Shown in pieces: positions 33,409 to 42,816 of a stretch of 64,000 nucleotides of DNA (position 1 is its first letter; every line of letters starts with the position of its first letter). The notes under the pieces were generated by a model. It saw only the letters and a program-made list of their open reading frames with translations. It made no database searches and was not told the origin of the DNA. Origin of the DNA: Solimonas thermocellulolyticum (GTDB lineage Bacteria > Pseudomonadota > Gammaproteobacteria > Nevskiales > Nevskiaceae). The stretch is from contig NZ_JBEPIJ010000005.1 of NCBI RefSeq assembly GCF_040327995.1, positions 147,146-211,145 on the forward strand. Reading direction: 5' to 3'. A program made the translations under genes and the position numbers.

Positions 33409-36095
33409 GAATCGAACACGCAGTGCAGGCGCCAGTGGCCGTTGCCTGGCACGCATTGGCTGCGGGCGAAAGCGCTGCCCGGTTGCAGATGGAGACCGCG
33501 CAGGGGCTGGAACCGGCGGAGGCGGAGCAGCGTCTGGCGCGCTTTGGCGAAAACCGCCTGGCCGAGCCGCCGCCACGCTCCAGGTGGCTCGCCTTCCTCG
33601 ATCAGTTCAAGAGTCTGCTCATCCTGGTGCTGATCGGCGCCGCCGTCCTGGCGGGCGCCATCGGTGACCTCAAAGACGCGGTGGTGATCCTGGTGGTGGT
33701 GCTGTTCAATGCGCTGCTCGGCTTCTGGCAGGAACATCGCGCGGAGGCGACCCTCGCGGCACTGAAAAAGATGCTTTCGCCGCAGGCGCGCGTGCGCCGC
33801 GGCGGCCGCGTCGAGGAGATCCCCGCCGCGCAGCTGGTCCCCGGCGACATCGTGCTGCTGGAGGCGGGCGACCGGGTACCGGCCGACGGGCGGCTGGTCG
33901 CCGCGCACAATGTGGAGATCGAGGAAGCGGCCCTCACCGGCGAATCGCACCCGGTGGGCAAGGACGTGAGCGCCACCGTCGCCGAAGACGCGCCGCTGGC
34001 CGAGCGCATCAACATGGCCTTCATGAACACGGTGGTCACGCGCGGCCGGGCCGAGCTGCTGGTCACCGCGACCGGCATGGCCACCGAGATGGGGCGGCTT
34101 GCCGGCATGCTGGCCGAAGCGCGGCCCGGCCCGACGCCGCTGCAGATCCAGCTCGACGCCCTGGGCCGGCGTCTGGCGCTGATCGCGGGCGTGGTCATCA
34201 CGCTCATCTTCGTACTGGGTCTGCTGCGCGGCGTGCCCCTGTTCGAGGTGCTGCTCACCTCCATCGCGCTTGCCGTGGCGGCCATCCCCGAGGGTCTGCC
34301 GGCGGTGGTGACGGTGACGCTCGCGCTGGGCATGCACCGCATGGCGCAGCAGCGCGCCATCGTCAAGAAGCTCGCGGCGATCGAGACCCTGGGCTGCACC
34401 ACGGTGATCTGCTCGGACAAAACCGGCACGCTCACCCTAAACCAGATGACCGCCCGTGCCGCCGTGTTCCGCGGGCGGCGCTTTGCCATCACGGGCGAAG
34501 GCTACGGCACGGCGGGAGACATCGCCGCCGAGGACGGCGGCCCGCTCCCGGATCTGGCCCCGCTGCTGCAGCCGGCGGCACTCGCCAACGACAGCCGCAT
34601 CCGCGACGGGCAGTTGATCGGCGATCCCACCGAGGGCGCGCTGCTGGCCCTGGCGGCCAAGGGCGGGGTGGAAGCGGAACGGCTGGCGGCGCACAGCCCG
34701 CGCATCGCCGAGATCCCCTTCGATTCCGCATACAAGTTTCAGGCGAGCTTCCATCGTGACGGCGAGGGGGTGCGGATGCACGTGAAGGGCGCACCGGATG
34801 TGCTGCTCGCGCGTGCCGCGCGCGCGCCGGGTGAGAACGGCGAGTCCGCGCTGGATGCTTCCTTCTGGCAGGCCGAGAACGAACGCCTGGCCGCCCGGGC
34901 CATGCGCGTGCTGGCCGTGGCCACGAAGACCATCCCCGCGCGCGACTTCGATCCGGCCGGCGATCTGATGGTCCATGCCTGCGACCTCCGCTTCGTCGGC
35001 CTGATCGGCATCATCGACCCGCCGCGACCCGAGGCGCGCGAGGCCATCGCCCTGTGCAAACGCGCCGGCATCGCGGTCAAGATGATCACCGGCGACCACC
35101 GGATCACCGCTGCCGCCATCGCCCACGAGCTGGGGCTGGAAGGCGAAGTGCTGGAGGGTCGCGAGCTCGACGCGATGAGCCCCGCGGCGCTGGCCGCGTG
35201 CATCGACGGCGTGGCCGTGTTCGCCCGCGTCGCACCCGAGCACAAGGTGCGCATCGTGCAGGCGCTGAAAGCGCAAGGCCACGTCACCGCCATGACCGGT
35301 GACGGCGTCAACGACGCGCCGGCGCTCAAGCACGCCGACATCGGCGTCGCCATGGGCATCACCGGCACCGAGGTGACCAAGGAAGCGGCCACCATGGTGC
35401 TCACCGACGACAACTTCGCCACCATCGTGCGGGCGGTCAAGGAAGGCCGCGCCATCTACGACAACATGGTCAAGTTCGTGCGCTTCCAGCTCTCCACCAA
35501 CATGGGCGCCATCCAGACCGTGCTGGGGGCGAGCCTGCTCGGCTGGCCCACTCCGTTCACCGCGATCCAGATCCTGTGGATCAACATCATCATGGACGGC
35601 CCGCCGGCCATGAGCCTGGGGGTGGAGCCGGCGCGCGCGGGCGTGATGCAGGACCCGCCGCGACGCCCCGACGCGCGCATCCTGACCACCGCGCGGCTCG
35701 TGCGGCTGTTCGGCTACGGCGCCATCATGATGCTGGGCACCCTGGCGCTGTTCCACCATGCGCAACCACGGGGCGAGGCCTATGCGCTGACGCTCGCCTT
35801 CACCGCCTTCGTGCTGTTCCAGTTCTTCAACCTCTTCAACGCCCGCAGCGAGCACGGCACGGCGTTCAACCGCCAGTTCTTCCGCAACCGCTGGCTGTGG
35901 CTGTCGCTGGTGGCGGTGCTCGCGCTGCAGGTGCTGGTGGTGCACTGGGGGCCGGCGCAGGCGATCTTCCGCACCACCGATCTCGCACTGACCGACTGGG
36001 CGCTGGCGGTTGCCGTCGCCTCCAGCGTGCTGCTGCTGGACGAGGCGCGCAAGCTTGCGCGGGCGGCGGCGCGCCGCATCCGGAGCCGGCGATGA
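33405..36095 (+). CDS. P-type cation-transporting ATPase (type II)
   Basis: An 896-residue P2-type ATPase of the PMR1/PacL/Na+,K+-like group. The N-terminal cation ATPase domain starts GLEPAEAEQRLARFGENRL. The actuator has TGESHPVGK, and TM4 has AAIPEGLPAVVTVTLALGM. The phosphorylation site CSDKTGTLTLNQ has Asp338. MTGDGVNDAPALKHADIGVA closes the P-domain, and IQILWINIIMDGPPA begins the C-terminal helices. Such pumps move Ca2+, Mn2+ or Na+. The position between a Na+ channel and a CaCA antiporter suggests Ca2+ or Na+ export. Confidence 0.93.
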   Translation: MRIEHAVQAPVAVAWHALAAGESAARLQMETAQGLEPAEAEQRLARFGENRLAEPPPRSRWLAFLDQFKSLLILVLIGAAVLAGAIGDLKDAVVILVVVLFNALLGFWQEHRAEATLAALKKMLSPQARVRRGGRVEEIPAAQLVPGDIVLLEAGDRVPADGRLVAAHNVEIEEAALTGESHPVGKDVSATVAEDAPLAERINMAFMNTVVTRGRAELLVTATGMATEMGRLAGMLAEARPGPTPLQIQLDALGRRLALIAGVVITLIFVLGLLRGVPLFEVLLTSIALAVAAIPEGLPAVVTVTLALGMHRMAQQRAIVKKLAAIETLGCTTVICSDKTGTLTLNQMTARAAVFRGRRFAITGEGYGTAGDIAAEDGGPLPDLAPLLQPAALANDSRIRDGQLIGDPTEGALLALAAKGGVEAERLAAHSPRIAEIPFDSAYKFQASFHRDGEGVRMHVKGAPDVLLARAARAPGENGESALDASFWQAENERLAARAMRVLAVATKTIPARDFDPAGDLMVHACDLRFVGLIGIIDPPRPEAREAIALCKRAGIAVKMITGDHRITAAAIAHELGLEGEVLEGRELDAMSPAALAACIDGVAVFARVAPEHKVRIVQALKAQGHVTAMTGDGVNDAPALKHADIGVAMGITGTEVTKEAATMVLTDDNFATIVRAVKEGRAIYDNMVKFVRFQLSTNMGAIQTVLGASLLGWPTPFTAIQILWINIIMDGPPAMSLGVEPARAGVMQDPPRRPDARILTTARLVRLFGYGAIMMLGTLALFHHAQPRGEAYALTLAFTAFVLFQFFNLFNARSEHGTAFNRQFFRNRWLWLSLVAVLALQVLVVHWGPAQAIFRTTDLALTDWALAVAVASSVLLLDEARKLARAAARRIRSRR

Positions 36096-37222
36096 GTATC
36101 GGTGTGCTGGTCTCTCTCGCCCTTGGCCTGGCGCTGCTGATCGCCGGCGCGGAGCTGCTGGTGCGCGGCGCCTCGCGGCTGGCGCTGCGCTTCGGCATCT
36201 CGCCGCTCGTCGTGGGCCTGACCGTGGTCGCCTTCGGCACCAGTTCTCCGGAGCTGGCGGTCAGCGTGCAGGCCGGTCTGGCGGGTCAGGCCGGCATCGC
36301 CGCCGGCAACATCGTCGGCAGCAACATCTTCAACTTGCTGTTCATCCTCGGCCTGGCGGCGCTCATCCTGCCACTGGCAGTGTCGCAGCAACTGGTGGGT
36401 CTCGACGTACCGTTGATGATCGGCGTATCGCTGCTGTTCTGGGTCATGGCGCTGGATGGCCGCATCGGCCGCTTCGACGGCCTGCTGCTCGCCGCCGGCA
36501 TCGTCGGCTACACGGTGTTCGCCATCCACCAGGGGCGCAAGGAGAATCCGGAGATCCAGGCCGAATACGCGCAAGAGTTCGGCGCCGCGAACGGCTGGCT
36601 TGGCCGCCTGCCGGTGCAGCTGGCACTGATCGCTGGCGGGCTGGCGCTGCTGGTGCTCGGCGCCACCTGGCTGGTGGACAGCGCCGTGGCCATCGCACGT
36701 GTGCTGGGCGTGAGCGAGGTGGTGATCGGCCTCACCATCGTCGCCGCCGGCACCAGCCTGCCCGAGGTCGCCACATCGATCGTCGCCGCGCTACGCGGTG
36801 AGCGCGACATCGCGGTGGGCAACGTGGTCGGCAGCAGCATCTTCAACCTGCTGGCAATCGGCGGCATCGCGGCGCTGGTCACGCCCGGCGGTCTCGAGGT
36901 CGCCCCGGCACTGGTGACCTTCGATCTGCCGGTGATGGCCGCGGTGGCCTTTGCCTGCCTGCCGATCTTTGCCACCGGCCACCGGATTGCGCGCTGGGAA
37001 GGTGCGCTGTTCTTCACCTATTACGTGGCGTACGTGACCTTCCTGATCCTCGCGGCGACCCAGCATGACACGCTGCCGCTGTTCGGCGGCGCGATGCTCG
37101 GCTTTGTGCTGCCGCTGACCGCCGTGACCCTGCTCGTTCTATGGGTCCGTACGCGCGCAACGGCCCCGTACGACGGCCTCGACACCCACCGCAACACCCA
37201 CCGCAACACCAATGGAGGTTGA
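36092..37222 (+). CDS. Calcium/sodium antiporter, CaCA (YrbG-like)
   Basis: A 376-residue antiporter with about ten TM helices and both alpha-repeat motifs: GTSSPELAVSVQAGLAGQAG then AAGNIVGSNIFNLLFILG, and AGTSLPEVATSIVAALRGER then AVGNVVGSSIFNLLAIGG. The acidic residues that bind Ca2+/Na+ are intact. It overlaps the ATPase by 4 nt. The last residues are a tandem HRNTHRNT from a 12-bp DNA repeat. A truncated second antiporter of the family lies at 42600. Confidence 0.92.
   Translation: MSIGVLVSLALGLALLIAGAELLVRGASRLALRFGISPLVVGLTVVAFGTSSPELAVSVQAGLAGQAGIAAGNIVGSNIFNLLFILGLAALILPLAVSQQLVGLDVPLMIGVSLLFWVMALDGRIGRFDGLLLAAGIVGYTVFAIHQGRKENPEIQAEYAQEFGAANGWLGRLPVQLALIAGGLALLVLGATWLVDSAVAIARVLGVSEVVIGLTIVAAGTSLPEVATSIVAALRGERDIAVGNVVGSSIFNLLAIGGIAALVTPGGLEVAPALVTFDLPVMAAVAFACLPIFATGHRIARWEGALFFTYYVAYVTFLILAATQHDTLPLFGGAMLGFVLPLTAVTLLVLWVRTRATAPYDGLDTHRNTHRNTNGG
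37187..37210 (+). repeat. 12-bp tandem duplication at the antiporter C-terminus
   Basis: CACCGCAACACC occurs twice head to tail, adding HRNT to the protein just before its stop. The length variation is probably neutral. Confidence 0.8.
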
Positions 37223-37224
37223 AG

Positions 37225-37488
37225 ATGAAATGCCCAGCCTGCAAAGACGCCACCCTCGCGATCACCGAGCGCCAGGGCATCGAGATTGACTACTGTCCCG
37301 AGTGCCGCGGCGTGTGGCTGGATCGCGGCGAGCTCGACAAGCTCATCGAGCGTGCCGATCGGGCGGCGGGCGAGCGCCCGCGCGACGGCGATCCCGGGCG
37401 CCACGCGCGTCACGAGCCCCGCTACCGCGACGATGGCGGCTACCGCCACAAGCCGCGCAAGTCCTTCCTGCACGAGCTGTTCGACTGA
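37225..37488 (+). CDS. Small zinc-ribbon (zf-TFIIB) protein, intact copy 2
   Basis: An 87-residue protein: MKCPACKDATLAITERQGIE, IDYCPECRGVWLDRGELDKL, then a charged tail ending PRKSFLHELFD. Both CxxC pairs are present, so it should bind one zinc ion. Family members are small and of unknown function. GGAGG precedes the ATG. The stop overlaps the DUF6671 gene (TGATG), a strong sign that the two products act together. The decayed relative is at 27079. Confidence 0.85.
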   Translation: MKCPACKDATLAITERQGIEIDYCPECRGVWLDRGELDKLIERADRAAGERPRDGDPGRHARHEPRYRDDGGYRHKPRKSFLHELFD

Positions 37489-38366
37489 TGACCCGTGAAC
37501 GGCGCCTGCGAGAATCCGCCGGTTCGTTTCCGTACGGCGGCCGGCGTGTCGCATTGCTCACGCAGCATGGCAAGGAACGGGTGATCGCGCCGGTGCTCGA
37601 GCCCAGCCTCGGCTGCCGGATCGAACGGGTCGAAGGCTTCGATACGGACCGGCTCGGCACTTTCACCCGCGACATTCCGCGCGACGGCACGCAACTCGAG
37701 GCCGCTCGCAAGAAGGCGCGCATCGGCATGGCGCTGTCCGGGATGCGCTACGGGCTGGCCAGCGAAGGCAGCTTCGGACCGGATCCGTTTGCCGGGCTGT
37801 TTCCCTGGAATCTGGAGCTGGTGGTCTTCGTTGACGACCTGCTCGGCATCGAGGTCGTCGGGGTCGCGCAGGGTCCGGCGATGAGCGCCCATCGGCTGGC
37901 GGAAGACTGGACCGCTGTCGAGGAATTTGCCCGGGCCAATGATTTTCCCAAGCACCAACTCGTGCTCAGGCCACAGAGCGAGGACGACCCGCGTATCCGC
38001 AAGGGGATCGCCGACTGGTCCACGCTCGAGGCCGCCTACGCCTGGGCGGCCCGGCAGTCGGCCGGCGGGCGCGTGTTTGTCGAGACGGATTTGCGCGCGC
38101 ACGCCAACCCCACGCGCATGGACAACATCCGCCGCGCGGCCGGGGATCTGGCGAAGAAGCTTGCCTCCCCGTGTCCGGCCTGCGGCACGCCGGGCTTCTG
38201 GATCGTCGAGCGCATCGCGGGTCTGCCCTGCAGCGACTGTGGCACGCCCACCCGCGAGATACGCGCCGATGTTCACGGCTGCGTGAAGTGCCCGCATCGC
38301 GAAAGGCGCGAACGTACCGACCGGCAGCATGCCGATCCCGGGCGCTGCGATTACTGCAATCCTTGA
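37488..38366 (+). CDS. DUF6671-family protein, copy 2
   Basis: A 292-residue paralogue of the protein at 26202-27062. Shared blocks: RVALLTQHGKERVIAPVLEP, DTDRLGTFTRDIPRDGTQLE, KKARIGMALSGM, FPWNLELVVFVDD, DPRIRKGIADW, VFVETDLRAHANPTRMDNIR, and the cysteine pairs CPACGTPGFW, CSDCGTPTRE, CVKCP, CDYCNP. The last four look like two zinc ribbons. The function is unknown. It is coupled to the zinc-ribbon gene upstream, whereas in copy 1 the zinc-ribbon gene lies downstream. Confidence 0.78.
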   Translation: MTRERRLRESAGSFPYGGRRVALLTQHGKERVIAPVLEPSLGCRIERVEGFDTDRLGTFTRDIPRDGTQLEAARKKARIGMALSGMRYGLASEGSFGPDPFAGLFPWNLELVVFVDDLLGIEVVGVAQGPAMSAHRLAEDWTAVEEFARANDFPKHQLVLRPQSEDDPRIRKGIADWSTLEAAYAWAARQSAGGRVFVETDLRAHANPTRMDNIRRAAGDLAKKLASPCPACGTPGFWIVERIAGLPCSDCGTPTREIRADVHGCVKCPHRERRERTDRQHADPGRCDYCNP

Positions 38367-38386
38367 ACGAGCCGCAGAACCCACGA

Positions 38387-39430
38387 ATGAACCCCACCCG
38401 CCTGACCCTCACGCGCCCCGACGACTGGCACCTGCACCTGCGCGACGGCGAGATGCTGGCAGCGGTGCTCCCCGACACCGCGCGGCGCTTCGCCCGCGCC
38501 ATGGTCATGCCCAACCTCGATCCGCCCGTGCGCACGGTGGACGAGGCCCGCGCCTACCGCGAGCGCATCCTGGCGGCGCTGCCGGCGGGCCTGTCCTTCG
38601 AGCCGCTGATGACGCTCTATCTCACCGATCACACCTCGCCCGAGGAGATCGTCCGCGCCCGCGAGAGCGGCTTCGTGTACGGCGTGGGCGAGGCCTTCCT
38701 CGCCGGGGCGACGACCAACGCCCAATGGGGTGTCAGCGACTTCGCGCGCTGCGACGCGGTATTCGCCGCCATGGAGGAAACCGGCCTGCCGCTGCTGCTG
38801 CACGGCGAGGTGACCGACCCCGCAGTTGATGTCTTCGACCGCGAGGCGGTGTTCATCGAGCGGCACCTGATCCCCATCGTCGCGCGGTTCCCGCGCCTGA
38901 AAGTGGTGCTGGAACACATCACCACGCGGCAGGCGGTCGAGTTCGTCGGGGCGGCGGGGCCCAACGTGGCCGCCACCATCACCGCGCACCATCTGCTGCT
39001 CAACCGCAACGCGTTGTTCGCCGGCGGCATCCGCCCGCATGCCTACTGCCTGCCGGTGCTGAAACGCGAGGAACACCGCCGCGCGCTCGTCGCCGCCGCC
39101 ACCAGCGGCAACCCCAAGTTCTTCCTCGGTACCGACAGCGCCCCGCACGCGCGGCGCACCAAGGAGTCGGCTTGCGGCTGCGCCGGCATCTACACCGCGC
39201 ACGCGGCGCTGGAACTCTATGCCGAAGTATTCGAACAGGCCGGCGCACTCGACAAGCTGGAAGCGTTCGCCAGTTTCCACGGTCCCGATTTCTACGGCTT
39301 GCCGCGCAATCGCGACAGGGTGACGCTGGTGAAGCAGGCCTGGCCGGTGCCGCTGGAGATCGGCCTCGGCGGGGACGCCCTGGTACCCCTTAGGGCTGGG
39401 GAAACGGTGCGGTGGAGGCTGACGCAATGA
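38387..39430 (+). CDS. pyrC: Dihydroorotase PyrC
   Basis: A 347-residue class II dihydroorotase for pyrimidine synthesis. The metal motif DDWHLHLRDGEML is at residues 12-24. NLDPPVRTVDEARAYRERI follows. The bridging-lysine region of typical PyrC (KLYPAGATTN) reads EAFLAGATTNAQWGVSD here, so the carbamylated lysine seems replaced by Glu-Ala, which is unusual. LLLHGEVTD, VLEHITT, TAHHLLLNRN and FFLGTDSAPHARRTKE are present. The altered lysine suggests either a one-metal enzyme or a changed substrate. It lies in the island and is likely not the only pyrC. Confidence 0.88.
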   Translation: MNPTRLTLTRPDDWHLHLRDGEMLAAVLPDTARRFARAMVMPNLDPPVRTVDEARAYRERILAALPAGLSFEPLMTLYLTDHTSPEEIVRARESGFVYGVGEAFLAGATTNAQWGVSDFARCDAVFAAMEETGLPLLLHGEVTDPAVDVFDREAVFIERHLIPIVARFPRLKVVLEHITTRQAVEFVGAAGPNVAATITAHHLLLNRNALFAGGIRPHAYCLPVLKREEHRRALVAAATSGNPKFFLGTDSAPHARRTKESACGCAGIYTAHAALELYAEVFEQAGALDKLEAFASFHGPDFYGLPRNRDRVTLVKQAWPVPLEIGLGGDALVPLRAGETVRWRLTQ

Positions 39431-39539
39431 ACGATAGCGATCAACGCTCGATGGTGATGACCAGCGCACCCCGCCTCTTGAACGGGCAAGGCCGATCACA
39501 GCTTTCGCGGCATCGTACCCCTGCGTCCGGAGTTATCGC

Positions 39540-39543
<4 letters not shown>
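39427..39543 (+). CDS. Possible 38-residue peptide coupling pyrC to ilvD
   Basis: This frame starts in the pyrC stop (ATGA) and ends in the ilvD GTG start (GTGA), filling the 109-bp gap exactly. The product (MNDSDQRSMVMTSAPRLLNG and on) has no family. Double overlap is the support; chance is possible at this GC content. Confidence 0.25.
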
Positions 39544-41213
<1,670 letters not shown>

Positions 41214-41247
41214 GGTCATGGACTAGCGGGGGCATTTGAACAGAAAC

Positions 41248-41285
41248 TTACGGTTTCGCCCTCGCGGATCCGCTTCAAACCGTAA
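41248..41285. repeat. 9-bp perfect inverted repeat beside the recombinase remnant
   Basis: TTACGGTTT and AAACCGTAA are separated by 20 bp, between the ilvD stop and the recombinase remnant. It could be the recombinase's crossover or binding site, a transposon end, or a terminator without T-run. Confidence 0.4.
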
Positions 41286-41300
41286 ATATCTGCACGAACT

Positions 41301-41774
41301 TCACCTGCCTTTGGCCGTCTCGACGTACTTGTAGAGCGTGGGCCTTGAAATTCCCATCATTCCGCAGATTTGATCAACCGTGTGTTTTTTTCTCGTCGTA
41401 AAGCTTCACGGCCAAGGCCTGTTCATCTTTGTTGAGTGACTTAGGTCTACCACCTTTTCGTCCACGCGCTCTTGCTGCCTGGAGCCCTGCTTGGGTGCGC
41501 TCACGGATCAAGTTTCGCTCAAACTCGGCCAATGCACCGAATATATGGAAGATCGACTTGCCGGAGCTGGATGAGGTGTCGATGGCCTCCTGAAGGCTCT
41601 TCAAGCCAATCCCCTTGGATTCCAACAGTGTCACTACCTCGATCAAGTCTCTTTTAGTGACCGACTCAGGCGATCCAGTCTCCAGACCACAATGGTGTCA
41701 CCGGCTCTCGCATACTGCAAAGCTTGGCGCAGGCCTGGGCGTTCCGTTTTGGCACCACTAAGCTGACCCGTATT
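41301..41774 (-). pseudogene. Serine site-specific recombinase (resolvase/invertase), frameshifted and 5'-truncated
   Basis: Three frames piece together one resolvase: QLSGAKTERPGLRQALQYAR then AGDTIVVWRLDRLSRSLK (41652-41774); LIEVVTLLESKGIGLKSLQE through FGALAEFERNLIRERTQAGL to SLNKDEQALAVKLYDEKK (41374-41646); and VDQICGMMGISRPTLYKYVE (41301-41380). The two breaks fall at A-runs, one lacking a base and one with an extra base. The N-terminal 40 or so residues with the catalytic serine are missing, cut off next to uppP. It is the remains of an integration or resolution system. Confidence 0.8.
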
Positions 41775-41789
41775 GGTGTGGGAGGTGTG

Positions 41790-42590
41790 ATGGACGTTGT
41801 TCAGGCCTTCTGGTTAGGCATCATTCAGGGCATCACCGAATTCTTGCCGATTTCCAGCTCCGCTCATCTTATTCTGGCCCCGGTATTGGTTGGCTGGAAA
41901 GACCAGGGCGTGGCTTTTGATCTGGCGGTTCATGTGGGCACCTTGCTGGCCGTGGTGCTGTATTTTCGTCGTGATGTCTCAAGCTTGATCAAGGACGGTT
42001 TTACCTCGGTGATGCGGCGGCGCTTCATCGGACAGGGCCTGATGACTGGCTACCTGGCTGTCGGTACCGTTCCGGCGGCGTTGGCCGGTCTGCTTTTGCT
42101 GGATCTGATTGACACCCAGCTGCGTTCTATCGAAGTCATCTTCTTTACCACGCTGATTTTTGGTCTATTGCTGGGCTGGGCGGATTGGCGCCCCAGCCAG
42201 CACCGGACTATCACCACACTGACCTGGCGGGATGCCCTGTTGGTCGGTACAGCTCAGGCGCTCTCACTTATTCCCGGCACCTCTCGCTCAGGCATAACCA
42301 TCACCGCCGGGCTGATGCTCGGTCTCAGCCGGGAGGAGGCGGCTCGCTTTTCCTTCCTGCTGGCCATCCCCATCACGGCGCTGGCGGCCTCCGCCAAACT
42401 GCTTGAAGTCGCCACCGGTGATGTTGCCGTGGACTGGAGTGGATTCGTGATTGGGGGTCTCACCTCCTCCATCATGGCGCTGACCGCCATCCACTTTTTT
42501 TTGAAATGGCTCAACCGGTTCGGTATGTGGCCCTATGTGCTCTATCGAATGGCCTTGGCCGCTGTCATTTATGCGTTGTTGATGAACTGA
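41790..42590 (+). CDS. uppP: Undecaprenyl-diphosphatase UppP (BacA)
   Basis: A 266-residue membrane phosphatase that recycles undecaprenyl pyrophosphate for peptidoglycan synthesis and gives bacitracin resistance when overexpressed. Motif 1 is GITEFLPISSSAHLIL and motif 2 is SLIPGTSRSGITIT; about eight TM helices are visible. GGAGG precedes ATG 41790. Its codon use is less GC-biased than that of its neighbours (many TTG, ATT, GTT codons), a sign of recent arrival with the surrounding recombinase remnant. Confidence 0.93.
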   Translation: MDVVQAFWLGIIQGITEFLPISSSAHLILAPVLVGWKDQGVAFDLAVHVGTLLAVVLYFRRDVSSLIKDGFTSVMRRRFIGQGLMTGYLAVGTVPAALAGLLLLDLIDTQLRSIEVIFFTTLIFGLLLGWADWRPSQHRTITTLTWRDALLVGTAQALSLIPGTSRSGITITAGLMLGLSREEAARFSFLLAIPITALAASAKLLEVATGDVAVDWSGFVIGGLTSSIMALTAIHFFLKWLNRFGMWPYVLYRMALAAVIYALLMN

Positions 42591-42599
42591 GGAGTGATT

Positions 42600-42710
42600 A
42601 TGACCTGGGCTTTACTCGCCATCCTGGGCGGTTTTGCTTTATTGGTGTGGAGTGCGGATCGTTTTGTCGAAGGCGCGGCAGCCGCCGCCCGACACGCTGG
42701 CATGCCTTTG
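42600..42710 (+). pseudogene. CaCA antiporter, first 36 codons only
   Basis: MTWALLAILGGFALLVWSAD then RFVEGAAAAARHAGMP is the N-terminal helix of a YrbG-like Ca2+/Na+ antiporter. After about 42707 no frame keeps the family; the typical GTSAPE alpha repeat is absent. The open frame runs on as unrelated sequence into the antisense of the Mrp operon. It sits 9 bp after uppP with its own GGAG, so uppP and an antiporter were probably an imported pair cut by recombination. Confidence 0.7.
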
Positions 42711-42816
42711 GCGCCATTACGCCGATCATCGGTGGCTCCAAGGTGGCGATTCGTGACAACCGGGGAAGATGTATGCGTCGGTGGCCTCACCCACGCACCG
42801 GCCATTCGAGCCCGGC

